Assembly: GCF_001570425.1 (NCBI RefSeq)
Contig: NZ_BCSX01000028.1
Span: 62,001-126,000, forward strand
Direction: 5' to 3'
DNA length: 64,000 nt
From: Mycolicibacterium brisbanense
GTDB taxonomy: Bacteria > Actinomycetota > Actinomycetes > Mycobacteriales > Mycobacteriaceae
The position numbers were made by a program, and so were the translations under genes. Under the pieces are notes generated by a model. That model ran no database searches. It had not been told where the DNA came from and worked only from the letters and a program-made list of their open reading frames with translations. This document shows, piece after piece, positions 40,353 through 48,913 of the stretch (its first letter is position 1; the number at the start of each line of letters is the position of its first letter).

Positions 40353-42077
40353 ATGCCAAGTCTTTCTGACCTGCCTGCGCAGGTCGCGGGGAAAGCCCAG
40401 CGATACCTCGACCGCGGCGCCGCGGAGTTGCACTACGCACGCAAGATGTTCGAAGCGGGCGCATTACGCCTGGAACCTCCGCAGAACATGGCCGCGATGC
40501 TGGCCGACATCGTGCGTTGGGGCGAGTTCGGCATGATTCCCGCGCTCAACGCGCGTCGTCACCCCAACCGCACCGCGGTCATCGACGACGACGGCGAGCT
40601 GACGTTCGGCGAGCTCGACAAGGCCGCGCATGCGGTTGCCAACGGACTGCTGACCATGGGGATCACGGGCGGCGACGGCGTCGCGATCCTGGCCCGCAAC
40701 CATCGGTGGTTCCTCATCGCGGTGTACGGGGCGGCCCGCGCGGGGGCCCGGATCATCCTGCTCAACAGCGAGTTCTCCGGGCCTCAGATCAAGGAGGTCG
40801 CCGAGCGCGAAGGCGCCAAGGTGATCATCTACGACGACGAGTACACCGCGGCGGTCGCGCAGGCCGAACCGGAACTCGGCAAGCTGCGGGCCCTGGGCAC
40901 AAACCCCGACTCAGCCAATTCGTCGGCGTCCGCCGACGGCGAAGAGCCGCAGCCTAGCACCGACGAGACGCTGGCCGATCTCATCGCCCGCAGCAGCGGC
41001 AGCCCCGCCCCCAAGGTCACCAAGCATTCGTCGATCATCATCCTGACCAGCGGAACCACCGGCACGCCGAAGGGCGCCAACCGCAGCACCCCGCCGTCGC
41101 TCGCCCCGATCGGCGGTGTGCTGTCGCATGTTCCGTTCAAGGCGGGCGAGGTGACATCTCTGCCTGCGCCGATGTTCCACGCGCTGGGTTTCCTGCACGG
41201 CACCATCGCGATGATGCTCGGTACCACGCTGGTGCTGCGTCGTCGCTTCAAGCCGGCCACTGTGCTCGCCGACATCGAGAAGTACAAGGTGACGGCCATG
41301 GTGGTGGTGCCGGTCATGTTGTCGCGCATCCTCGATGCCCTGGATCAGACATCGCCCAAGCCGAACCTGTCGTCGCTGCGCATCGTGTTCGTCTCGGGTT
41401 CACAGCTGGGCGCCGAGCTGGCCACCCGTGCGCTCAAGGATCTCGGGCCGGTCGTCTACAACCTGTACGGCTCCACCGAGATCGCGTTCGCGACCATCGC
41501 GCGGCCCAAGGATCTCTCGATCAACCCCGCGACGGTCGGGCCGGTGGTCAAGGGCGTGCGGGTGAAGATCTTCGACGACAACGGCAACGAGGTGCCGCAG
41601 GGTGAGGTCGGGCGGATCTTCGTCGGCAACACCTTCCCGTTCGAGGGCTACACCGGCGGAGGCGGCAAGCAGATCATCGACGGCATGCTCTCGTCGGGCG
41701 ATGTCGGCTACTTCGACGAGCACGGTCTGCTCTATGTGAGCGGCCGCGACGACGAGATGATCGTCTCGGGCGGCGAGAATGTCTTCCCGGCCGAGGTCGA
41801 GGATCTCATCAGTGGGCATCCCGAGGTCGTCGAGGCCACCGCGCTCGGTGTCGAGGACAAAGACTGGGGTGCGCGACTGCGTGCTTTTGTGGTCAAGGCC
41901 GAGGGCGCCACCATCGACGAGGACGCCATCAAGACCTACGTCAAGGATCACCTCGCCCGGTACAAGGTGCCCCGCGAGGTGGTGTTCCTCGACGAACTGC
42001 CCCGCAACCCGACCGGCAAGATCCTCAAACGCGAGCTTCGGGACATCGAAGTCGGCGGAGCAGACGAATCGCGCTAG
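40353..42077 (+). CDS. fadD2: Fatty-acid-CoA ligase (FadD2-like)
   Basis: A 574-residue ANL-superfamily acyl-CoA synthetase. AMP-binding motif SSIIILTSGTTGTPKGANR (near residue 230), NLYGSTEIAFATIARP, the hinge region YVSGRDDEMIVSGGENVFPAEVE and the catalytic lysine in NPTGKILKRELRD near the C-terminus. It activates fatty acids to CoA thioesters through acyl-AMP. The order polD2-fadD2-fadE6 matches Rv0269c-Rv0270-Rv0271c of M. tuberculosis by memory, which supports the name. Start ATG 40353; no strong Shine-Dalgarno, possibly leaderless or short leader. A 59-bp hairpin element follows its stop. Confidence 0.9.
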   Translation: MPSLSDLPAQVAGKAQRYLDRGAAELHYARKMFEAGALRLEPPQNMAAMLADIVRWGEFGMIPALNARRHPNRTAVIDDDGELTFGELDKAAHAVANGLLTMGITGGDGVAILARNHRWFLIAVYGAARAGARIILLNSEFSGPQIKEVAEREGAKVIIYDDEYTAAVAQAEPELGKLRALGTNPDSANSSASADGEEPQPSTDETLADLIARSSGSPAPKVTKHSSIIILTSGTTGTPKGANRSTPPSLAPIGGVLSHVPFKAGEVTSLPAPMFHALGFLHGTIAMMLGTTLVLRRRFKPATVLADIEKYKVTAMVVVPVMLSRILDALDQTSPKPNLSSLRIVFVSGSQLGAELATRALKDLGPVVYNLYGSTEIAFATIARPKDLSINPATVGPVVKGVRVKIFDDNGNEVPQGEVGRIFVGNTFPFEGYTGGGGKQIIDGMLSSGDVGYFDEHGLLYVSGRDDEMIVSGGENVFPAEVEDLISGHPEVVEATALGVEDKDWGARLRAFVVKAEGATIDEDAIKTYVKDHLARYKVPREVVFLDELPRNPTGKILKRELRDIEVGGADESR

Positions 42078-42105
42078 CGGGCTTTTCTCCGGGGGATTTT
42101 TCGCG

Positions 42106-42164
42106 GCGAGCAGTCCCCGCGGTACCCGAAACCCGGCGTGTCGCGTACCCGCATGTCTGTTCGC
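42106..42164. repeat. 59-bp imperfect inverted-repeat element, copy A
   Basis: Begins GCGAGCAG and ends GTCTGTTCGC, with inner pairing of GCGGTAC against GTACCCGC. A second element of exactly 59 bp at 43707-43765 shares both ends and the centre (40 of 59 positions identical by hand alignment), while the inner stem differs on both arms. It lies between fadD2 and an SDR gene and may act as a terminator. Confidence 0.6.
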
Positions 42165-42215
42165 GGGGGGAACGCAAGGGGAATAGCTGGGTCTGACGGT
42201 ATGTAGTACCTCGGC

Positions 42216-42998
42216 GTGAACATCGACCTGACCGGAAAGACCGCACTCGTCACCGGCTCGACGCAAGGCATCGGGCTGGCCATCGCCGAAAACCTCGCCC
42301 GCAGTGGCGCGCGCGTCGCCGTTAACGGCCGCACCGCCGAACGAGTCGACGGGGCCGTCGCCAAATTGGCGGGCCTCGACGTGATCGGGGTGGCCGCCGA
42401 CGTTGCGACGGAGGAGGGGACTGCTGACCTGCTGCGGCAGCTGCCTGCCGTCGACATCCTGGTGAACAACCTCGGCATCTTCGGCGCGGTGCCGCCCATG
42501 GAGATCACCGACGAGCAGTGGCGTACCTATTTCGACGTGAATGTCCTTGCCTCCGTGCGACTCATCCGCAGCTATCTGCCGGGGATGGTCGAGCGGGGTT
42601 GGGGCCGGGCGATCCAGATTGCCAGTGACTCGGCGATCGTGACGCCTGCGGAGATGATCCATTACGGCGTGTCGAAGACGGCATTGCTGGCCGTATCGCG
42701 TGGATTCGCGAAAGAGGCCGCCGGTACGGGGGTGACGGTCAACTCGGTGATCGCCGGGCCGACCCACACCGCAGGCGTCGAAGACTTCGTCTACCAGCTG
42801 GTCGACAAGTCGCTCCCGTGGGATGAGGCGCAGCGGGAGTTCATGATCAAGCACCGGCCGCAGTCGCTGTTGCAGCGCTTGATCGAGCCGGAGGAGATCG
42901 CGAACATGGTGGCCTATCTGGCCTCGCCGCTGTCGTCGGCGACCACGGGTGGCGCGTTGCGCGTCGACGGCGGCTACGTCGACGCGATCCTGCCCTAG
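42216..42998 (+). CDS. Short-chain dehydrogenase/reductase
   Basis: A 260-residue classical SDR. Cofactor motif KTALVTGSTQGIGLAIAENLA, NNLGIFG in place of the usual NNAG, IQIASDSAIVTPAEM with the catalytic Ser, and Tyr-X3-Lys in MIHYGVSKTALLAVS. It ends GGALRVDGGYVDAILP. NAD(P)-dependent oxidation or reduction of an alcohol or carbonyl; the substrate is unknown. GTG 42216 is the start, without a strong Shine-Dalgarno. It stands alone between fadD2 and two small genes on the other strand. Confidence 0.88.
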   Translation: MNIDLTGKTALVTGSTQGIGLAIAENLARSGARVAVNGRTAERVDGAVAKLAGLDVIGVAADVATEEGTADLLRQLPAVDILVNNLGIFGAVPPMEITDEQWRTYFDVNVLASVRLIRSYLPGMVERGWGRAIQIASDSAIVTPAEMIHYGVSKTALLAVSRGFAKEAAGTGVTVNSVIAGPTHTAGVEDFVYQLVDKSLPWDEAQREFMIKHRPQSLLQRLIEPEEIANMVAYLASPLSSATTGGALRVDGGYVDAILP

Positions 42999-43045
42999 GC
43001 TGAATGGCCAGTTATTGCAGGGTTTTTGGTGATGCGCGTGCGCGA

Positions 43046-43357
43046 CTACGGGGACAGTATTGCCGAACCCGGCACGGCCAGGCAGACCAGCGAGAAAGCC
43101 AGCAGGAACCAGCCGGCGCCGTGCCAGATGGGCCAGGTGCCGCCGACCTTCCAGACCTGATATGTGCGCACGAACGCGCCGACACCGCCGACGAACAGCA
43201 CGGTGGGGACCAGAATTGCCGACAGCATCGAGTGGTCGCCGATGAATGCGTACGACGCGAGAGCCACGCCTGCCACCAGAACGACGCACACGACGTAGGT
43301 GACGGCCGACCGGAACATCTGCGGATCGTGCCAGCGCTTTTCGACGTCGTTGGTCAT
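43046..43357 (-). CDS. Small hypothetical membrane protein (three spans)
   Basis: A 103-residue protein from ATG 43357 (MTNDVEKRWHDPQMFRSAVTYVVCVVLVAGVAL). Three hydrophobic spans are visible: about residues 17-36, 42-60 and 78-98. It has no recognised domain. It starts 5 bp after the stop of the secreted-protein gene on the same strand, so the two are probably one transcript. A longer open frame upstream overlaps the secreted protein and is rejected. Confidence 0.65.
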   Translation of the reverse strand: MTNDVEKRWHDPQMFRSAVTYVVCVVLVAGVALASYAFIGDHSMLSAILVPTVLFVGGVGAFVRTYQVWKVGGTWPIWHGAGWFLLAFSLVCLAVPGSAILSP

Positions 43358-43362
43358 AGTTC

Positions 43363-43647
43363 TCACGGCCCGTTCACGTACCACGACAGGCATCCCGGCT
43401 TGCCGCGGCACGCGATGATGGCCCCTGCGTCGGGAGCCGCGCCGCGCACCCGCGGCAGTCTGGGCTGTAGGTTGCAGTTCACGATGTACGGGTTCCACGG
43501 AATGACGCCGTCTACACATGGGTCGGCGCGAGTTTCGGTGGGACCTGGCGAGATCTGCTGGACGACCGCCGTCGGCGCAATGACAACCGACAGCGCTGCG
43601 GCGCTCAGCAACACCGGGCGCAGTACACGTTGTCTGAACATCTTCAT
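43363..43647 (-). CDS. Small secreted protein
   Basis: About 94 residues from ATG 43647 (ATG 43659 or 43641 are alternatives). The N-terminus MKMFRQRVLRPVLLSAAALSVVIAPTAVV is a Sec signal. The mature part has four cysteines (ADPCVDG, IVNCNL, IACRGKPGCLSW), likely two disulfides. The family is not recognised, but the layout is typical for small exported mycobacterial proteins. Operon with the small membrane protein downstream; a 59-bp inverted repeat lies upstream. Confidence 0.65.
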   Translation of the reverse strand: MKMFRQRVLRPVLLSAAALSVVIAPTAVVQQISPGPTETRADPCVDGVIPWNPYIVNCNLQPRLPRVRGAAPDAGAIIACRGKPGCLSWYVNGP

Positions 43648-43706
43648 CACTAATGCCAACCGTCTGTGACGTCCGCCTATTTCGACGGTAGCACCGGATT
43701 TCCCCG

Positions 43707-43765
43707 GCGAGCAGACATAAAAGCTCGCGAAAACCGGCGTTTCGCGGACTTTGACGTCTGCTCGC
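43707..43765. repeat. 59-bp imperfect inverted-repeat element, copy B
   Basis: Begins GCGAGCAGAC and ends with the exact complement GTCTGCTCGC; the inner stem uses AAAG against CTTT and CGCGAAA against TTTCGCG. Same length, ends and loop region as the element at 42106-42164. It sits 11 bp beyond the fadE6 stop and upstream of the small secreted protein, so termination of fadE6 is one possible role. Confidence 0.65.
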
Positions 43766-43776
43766 GCAAGGAGAGG

Positions 43777-46002
43777 TTACGGATCGCGCGGCAGTCCCAG
43801 CAATCGTTCGGCGATGATGTTGAGCTGCACTTCAGAGGTTCCGCCGTAGATCGTGGTGGCCCGGCTGGCCAGTAGGTAGTCCGCCCACCGGCCGGGTGGC
43901 TGCGTGTTGTCCCCGATGGCCGCGTCGGTCCCGAATGAGGCGACCGCGAATTCGGCATAGCCCTGACCGGTTTTCATCGACAGCAGCTTGGAGATGGCTG
44001 CCGCGGGCATGGCGTCGCCGCCGGCGAGCGTGAGGAGGGTCGATCGCAGGTTGAGCACCTTGGCGGCGTGGCCTTCCGCGATCAACTGACCGGCCCGGTT
44101 CTGCTCGATCTGGTCGAAGTGGCCGTCGCGCACAAACTCCACGAACTGGTCCAGGTTGGCCAGGAACGGCGGCTCGCTGCTGCCGATCGACACCCGCTCA
44201 TTGGTCAGCGTGTTGCGGCTGACCTCCCAGCCACGATTCACCTCGCCCAGCACCATGCTGTCGGGCACGAACACGTCGTCGATGAACACGGTGTTGAACA
44301 TCGCGTTGCCGGTCAGTTCGCGCAGCGGCTTGACCTCGACGCCCGGTGACTTCATGTCGAGCAGGAAGTACGTGATGCCGTTGTGCTTGGGAGCGCTCGG
44401 ATCGGTGCGCGCCAGCAGCGCGCCCCACGCCGAGTATTGCGCACCGGTGGTCCAGATCTTCTGCCCGGTGATGCGCCAACCGCCGTCGACCTTGGTGGCC
44501 TTGGTGGTCAGGCTGGCCAGGTCCGATCCCGCGCCGGGTTCGGAAAACAGCTGGCACCAGATCACTTCGCCGCGGAACGTCGGCGGCAGGAAACGTTGTT
44601 TCTGCTCGTCGGTGCCGAACGCCACGATGGACGGGATGATCCATGCGGCGATGCCCATCTGCGGCCGCTTCACCCGGCCCGCGGAGAACTCCTGGGCGAT
44701 GATGATCTGCTCGATCGGCTCCGATGCGCGGCCCCACGGTTTGGGCAGATGTGGCTGCACCCAGCCGCCCTCGGCGATGGCCACGTTGCGCTCCTCACGT
44801 GGAATCGCTTTGAGCGCATCGACTTCCGCGCGGATCTCCTCCCGCAGTTTCTCGGTGTCGGGGTCGAGATCGATGTCGACGGGCCGCATCCCGGTGGTGG
44901 TCGCGGTGTCGACCACCCGCTGCGGATACTCGGCGGCGCGTCCGAACGACGCTGCGAGCACCAGTGCTCGACGGTAGTAGACGTTGGCGTCGTGCTCCCA
45001 GGTGAAGCCGATACCACCGTGCACCTGGATGCAGTCTTGCGTGCAGTGCTGCGCCGCGGCCGGCGCGAGCGTGGCCGCCACGGCTGCGGCGAACTCGAAA
45101 TGGGTGTCCGCTGAATCGTTCTCGCGGGGGTCGTGCGCCTCGTCCAGGGCGCGCGCGGCATCCCAGACCGCCGCGGTGGCCCGCTCGGTCTCGGCGATCA
45201 TCCCGGCGCACTTGTGTTTGATCGCCTGGAACTGACCGATCGGCCTGCCGAACTGCTCGCGAATCTTGGCGTAGGCCGCGGCGGTATCGGTGGCCCACCG
45301 CGCCACCCCGATGGCCTCGGCGGAGAGCAGGGTGGAAATCAGCGCGTGGGCCAGTGGCCGGCTGAGGTTGGTGAGCACCCGGGCTGCGGTGTCGTCGGAG
45401 CTCAGCTCGACCGCGTTGGCCCGCACGTCGGCCAGCGGACGCAGTGGGTCGACGCTCTTGACGGGCGCTATCTCCAGCGAGTCGGCGTCGAGGACCACCC
45501 ACTCCTCGCCGGAGTCGATCGCGACCGGGAGCACCAGGATCGAGGCCTGTGCGGCGGCGGGCACCGCCCGCACTTCACCGCGGATCACGAGGCCGTCGCC
45601 GTGCCGGGTTGCGGTGAGCCCGGAATCGATGGCGTAGGCCGCGATCGCCTCTCCGGAGGCGAGCCCGGCCAGCACGTTGGCCACCGGATCGTGCGCGGCG
45701 ATCAGCGCACTGGCTATCGCCGACGAGACGAACGGCCCGGGTACCGCGCCGTAGCCGAACTCGGCCAGCACGATGGCCAGCTCGAGGATCCCGAATCCTT
45801 GTCCGCCAACGAATTCCGACAAGTGCACGCCCTGCAGACCTTGTTCGGCCGCGGCTTTCCAGAACGGTGGGGGATTGGGGATGGGGGTTTCCCAATCGGC
45901 GTCCAACGCCTCGTGCAGCACCTCGGACGGTGCGACGCGGGCCACGAACGATCGGACCGAATCGGCGAGGTCGGTGTGCTCAGACGTGATGGCAATGGGC
46001 AT
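43777..46002 (-). CDS. fadE6: Double-domain acyl-CoA dehydrogenase (FadE6-like)
   Basis: A 741-residue protein built of two acyl-CoA dehydrogenase units in tandem. The N-terminal unit (about 1-370) has EQFGRPIGQFQAIKHKCAGMIAE and QVHGGIGFTWEHDANVYYRRA. The C-terminal unit (about 390-740) has QLFSEPGAGSDLASLTTKA, ITGQKIWTTGAQYSAWG, NERVSIGSS and YGGTSEVQLNIIAERLLGLPRDP. Length and gene order match FadE6 (Rv0271c by memory). Fused pairs recall the heteromeric FadE enzymes of steroid degradation, so an unusual acyl-CoA is possible. GGAGG precedes the ATG. Confidence 0.88.
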   Translation of the reverse strand: MPIAITSEHTDLADSVRSFVARVAPSEVLHEALDADWETPIPNPPPFWKAAAEQGLQGVHLSEFVGGQGFGILELAIVLAEFGYGAVPGPFVSSAIASALIAAHDPVANVLAGLASGEAIAAYAIDSGLTATRHGDGLVIRGEVRAVPAAAQASILVLPVAIDSGEEWVVLDADSLEIAPVKSVDPLRPLADVRANAVELSSDDTAARVLTNLSRPLAHALISTLLSAEAIGVARWATDTAAAYAKIREQFGRPIGQFQAIKHKCAGMIAETERATAAVWDAARALDEAHDPRENDSADTHFEFAAAVAATLAPAAAQHCTQDCIQVHGGIGFTWEHDANVYYRRALVLAASFGRAAEYPQRVVDTATTTGMRPVDIDLDPDTEKLREEIRAEVDALKAIPREERNVAIAEGGWVQPHLPKPWGRASEPIEQIIIAQEFSAGRVKRPQMGIAAWIIPSIVAFGTDEQKQRFLPPTFRGEVIWCQLFSEPGAGSDLASLTTKATKVDGGWRITGQKIWTTGAQYSAWGALLARTDPSAPKHNGITYFLLDMKSPGVEVKPLRELTGNAMFNTVFIDDVFVPDSMVLGEVNRGWEVSRNTLTNERVSIGSSEPPFLANLDQFVEFVRDGHFDQIEQNRAGQLIAEGHAAKVLNLRSTLLTLAGGDAMPAAAISKLLSMKTGQGYAEFAVASFGTDAAIGDNTQPPGRWADYLLASRATTIYGGTSEVQLNIIAERLLGLPRDP

Positions 46003-46088
46003 GCGGTTCCTCCGTTGGCAGCATTTCCCTATTAACCGGTGGGTCGGGTTCGAGGGTACGCCGGGGTGATCGGCGCCACCGCTGGGGC

Positions 46089-47054
46089 CTAGGTCACCTC
46101 GTTCACCACGTTCACCAAGGGCTGGCCGTCGTGGATGCGGCGGCAGTTGTCCACGGCCGCCGCCAGATAACGCCGCATGGTGTCCGCGGTGTACCAGGCC
46201 ACGTGCGGCGTGAGCACCACGTTTTCCAGGGCCAGCAGTGGATGCCCGGCCGGGATCGGCTCGACCGGGAACACGTCGAGGCCGGCTGCGGAGATCTGTC
46301 CGGTGCCGAGCGCCTCGAGCAGGGCGGTCTCGTCGATGATCGGGCCGCGCGCGGTGTTGACGATAACCGCGCCGGGCTTCATCGAGGCCAGCGCTTCCCG
46401 GTCGAGCAGGCCCCGGGTGGCCTCGGTCAGCGGTAGGTGCAGTGACACGATGTCGCTGGTGGACAACAGCTCTGGAAGGTTGCGCCAGCGTGGATGGCCC
46501 GTGTTGCGGGTGCTGGTGTGCAGTACGTCGGCGTCCATGGCCGTGACGATCCGCTCGACCCGATGCGCGACGTTGCCATAGCCGATCAGCCCGACCGTAC
46601 AGCCCCCGATGTCGCGGACCGTCTCACCCAGGGTCGGGTCTGTCGGCCAGCCGTCGCCCTCACGGGTGTACTGATCCAGCTCGATCAGGCGCCGCAAAGC
46701 GGCCAGCATCAGCAGCACCGTGCCTTCGGCAACCGAGGCCGCGTTGGCCCCGGGCATGTTGGCCACCAAGATCCCCAGTTGCGTGGCGGTGTCCACGTCG
46801 ATGGTGTTCACCCCGGCGCCCATCTTGTGGACGAGCCGCAGCCTCAGAGCACGATGCAGATCCTCGCCGGTGATCGGCCGCAACACATGCCAGAGGACCT
46901 CAGCCTCGGGCAGCTCACGGTAGAAGGTGGTGTCGTCGTCCTCGGCGCAGAACCGGACATCGAGCCAATCAAGCTGGGGCGCAAGGAAATCCAGTACCTT
47001 CTCGCCCGGCTCGAAATGCGCGAGGACCCGGATGGGCCCTGGGCTCACCGCCAT
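46089..47054 (-). CDS. D-2-hydroxyacid dehydrogenase
   Basis: A 321-residue NAD-dependent enzyme of the PGDH/hydroxypyruvate reductase family. Nucleotide motif CTVGLIGYGNVAHRVERIV, catalytic Arg in IVNTARGPIIDE, Glu in AGLDVFPVEPIPAGHPL and His in VVLTPHVAWYT. It interconverts a 2-oxoacid and its D-2-hydroxyacid. The start overlaps the end of the hydrolase gene by 10 bp, placing it in the TetR-hydrolase operon. The natural substrate is unknown. Confidence 0.88.
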   Translation of the reverse strand: MAVSPGPIRVLAHFEPGEKVLDFLAPQLDWLDVRFCAEDDDTTFYRELPEAEVLWHVLRPITGEDLHRALRLRLVHKMGAGVNTIDVDTATQLGILVANMPGANAASVAEGTVLLMLAALRRLIELDQYTREGDGWPTDPTLGETVRDIGGCTVGLIGYGNVAHRVERIVTAMDADVLHTSTRNTGHPRWRNLPELLSTSDIVSLHLPLTEATRGLLDREALASMKPGAVIVNTARGPIIDETALLEALGTGQISAAGLDVFPVEPIPAGHPLLALENVVLTPHVAWYTADTMRRYLAAAVDNCRRIHDGQPLVNVVNEVT

Positions 47055-48187
47055 CTCTTGCCGATCCAGCGTGCGATGGTGTCGGCCTGCTCACTGCGGG
47101 CGCCCGGCGTGGTGAAGTAGTGGTCGGTGTTGATCGAGCACTGCGACTTGTCGGTGCTCGCGAGCGCACCGTAGATGCGCTGCGCGTCGGAGGGGTACAC
47201 CCCGGTGTCCTGGTCGGCGTTGATCACCAACGCCGGGCAGTGGATGCGAGCCAGATGCGGCTCGGCCCTGGTCTGGGCATGGCGCAGGCTCCACATCCCG
47301 AGCCAGTTGCGCAGAGTGGTGGCCGCGGCGATGCCTCGGGCCGAGCGATTGGCCTTGACCGGGACTCCGGCGTAGCACAGATTGGCCTGCCGCCCGGTCG
47401 GCTCGATGGTCGGGTCGACCATTCTGGGGTCGGCCCAGGTCCGCAGCACGGTGAATGGCCGATCCGAATATCCGGCGGCCTGCACGTGTTTGAGTTCCTG
47501 CTCGGCCCAGTCGGTGATGGCGTCGTTGCGGGCGATCTGGGCGGTCCGGTAGCGGGCCACGAATTCCGGTGCGAACGGCGGGCCGTTGCGTTCGTCGAAC
47601 AGGTCCAGTGCGGGGTCGCTCGCGACCGCGTCGTTCTCGTCGACCACCGACGCGTCCATCCACGCCGTGAGCACGTCGGGGCGGCCCGGGTGGGCGGCGC
47701 TGGCGATGTACCCGTCGGCCGGTGGTAGATCGCCGACGCCTGCCGCCGGGCGCATGCCCTCGAGTGGCGTGAGGTGCCGGTCGACGGCTTGCGCCTGGTA
47801 GGCGGCCATCAGCGAACCGCCGCCCGAATTGCCGAGCAGCACCACGGTTTCGATGCCCTGGGTCTCTCGCAGCCAGCGCACCCCGACGCCGATATCCACC
47901 AGTGCGTGGTCGAGTACGAAACTGCTCTCGAAGCCGCGGAACCGGGTGTTCCAGCCGAGGAACCCGATACCGCGGGTGGCCATGTAGTCGGCGAGATAGT
48001 GCTCGGAGAAGTCGATCTGGTAGTGGGTGGCGATCATCGCCACCTTCGGTTTGCGGCCGACGCCGCGGTAGTAGATGCCCTGACACGGGTGTCCGCCTGC
48101 GCCTGCGCGCCGCGCGGTGGGGGATTCCAGTCCGACGAATTCACGGACGACACCCGCGGCCGCTGCTGACCCGGGAGTTCTGCTCAT
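47045..48187 (-). CDS. Alpha/beta-hydrolase
   Basis: A 380-residue hydrolase. The nucleophile elbow is VVLLGNSGGGSLMAAY, with Ser in GNSGG. The acid and histidine probably lie in ALVINADQDTGVYPSDAQRIY and NTDHYFTTPGAR. It starts MSRTPGSAAAAGVV at ATG 48187, overlapping the TetR stop as ATGA. Position between a TetR gene and fadE6 matches Rv0272c of M. tuberculosis by memory. Ester or thioester hydrolysis of a hydrophobic substrate is plausible; no lipase signature beyond the elbow is visible. Confidence 0.8.
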   Translation of the reverse strand: MSRTPGSAAAAGVVREFVGLESPTARRAGAGGHPCQGIYYRGVGRKPKVAMIATHYQIDFSEHYLADYMATRGIGFLGWNTRFRGFESSFVLDHALVDIGVGVRWLRETQGIETVVLLGNSGGGSLMAAYQAQAVDRHLTPLEGMRPAAGVGDLPPADGYIASAAHPGRPDVLTAWMDASVVDENDAVASDPALDLFDERNGPPFAPEFVARYRTAQIARNDAITDWAEQELKHVQAAGYSDRPFTVLRTWADPRMVDPTIEPTGRQANLCYAGVPVKANRSARGIAAATTLRNWLGMWSLRHAQTRAEPHLARIHCPALVINADQDTGVYPSDAQRIYGALASTDKSQCSINTDHYFTTPGARSEQADTIARWIGKRWR

Positions 48188-48813
48188 GGACGCGTGCTCT
48201 CCTTGTAGTAGATGGTCCGGTAGAAGATGTTGGCCAGGGTGGTCACGCAGGCCTCGTCGTCGACGTCGGCCGCGTTGCCTCCCGACAGCTGCGTGTAGCA
48301 GAACTGATTGAGTGTCGACACCAGCGCGACGGCGGTCAGGTGCGGATCGTCGCCCGGGCAGAAGCCCTGTCCCTGAGCATGTTTGACCATATCGGTGATC
48401 AACCCTATGGGTAGTTCGCAGATCTCGGCCCAGTACCGGGCGAAATCCTCGTTGACCATGGCGAGTTGGTACACGCTGATGATCTCGGCGAGCCGGTGCC
48501 GGTAGGTTTTCCAATGGGCGGCTGCGGCTTCGTACGAGCGTTCCCATCCGGACAGCCCAGGTTTGGCGCCGGCACGGGCTCGGTCGCGCGCCTCATCGCG
48601 GAAGCGCAGTGCCCATTCGCGGACCATGGCTTCCTTGGAGTCGTAATAGTTGTAGAACGAGGCCGTCGACCGGCCCGCCTCCGAGGCGATATCGGCGATC
48701 GTCGTGGCCAGGATGCCCTTGCGGGCGATCACTTCCCGGGCGGCGGCATCGATGGCGGCCTGGGTCTGCCGGCCACGTGCGGTCGGCAGTTGCTCGCGGG
48801 GGCTGACAGTCAC
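48184..48813 (-). CDS. TetR-family regulator
   Basis: A 209-residue regulator. The HTH is RQTQAAIDAAAREVIARKGILATTIADIASEAGRSTASFYNYYDSKEAMVREWALRF. GTG 48813 is chosen, preceded by AAGGAG; a longer frame would run across the operator. It is divergent from the VOC gene with 100 bp between starts, and a perfect 8-bp dyad lies in between. It leads an operon with the hydrolase and 2-hydroxyacid dehydrogenase. Position fits Rv0273c of M. tuberculosis by memory. Confidence 0.88.
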   Translation of the reverse strand: MTVSPREQLPTARGRQTQAAIDAAAREVIARKGILATTIADIASEAGRSTASFYNYYDSKEAMVREWALRFRDEARDRARAGAKPGLSGWERSYEAAAAHWKTYRHRLAEIISVYQLAMVNEDFARYWAEICELPIGLITDMVKHAQGQGFCPGDDPHLTAVALVSTLNQFCYTQLSGGNAADVDDEACVTTLANIFYRTIYYKESTRP

Positions 48814-48841
48814 GGGTCTCCTTTTCGAGCGTTGATCAGAG

Positions 48842-48863
48842 CTGAATCTGATGTTAGATTCAG
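48842..48863. promoter_or_regulatory. TetR operator between TetR and VOC genes
   Basis: CTGAATCT and its exact complement AGATTCAG are separated by 6 bp, midway between the divergent starts. It is the likely site by which the TetR protein controls both directions. Confidence 0.7.
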
Positions 48864-48913
48864 ATTGGGAGCCACGCCAGTTCTCGGCGGGTTCGCAGCG
48901 GAGGAGTCGCGAC

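Noticed and set aside
41400..43289. A 629-codon open frame antisense to fadD2 and the SDR
   Set aside because: Crosses two well-supported genes, the intergenic hairpin element and a promoter; translation has no family features.
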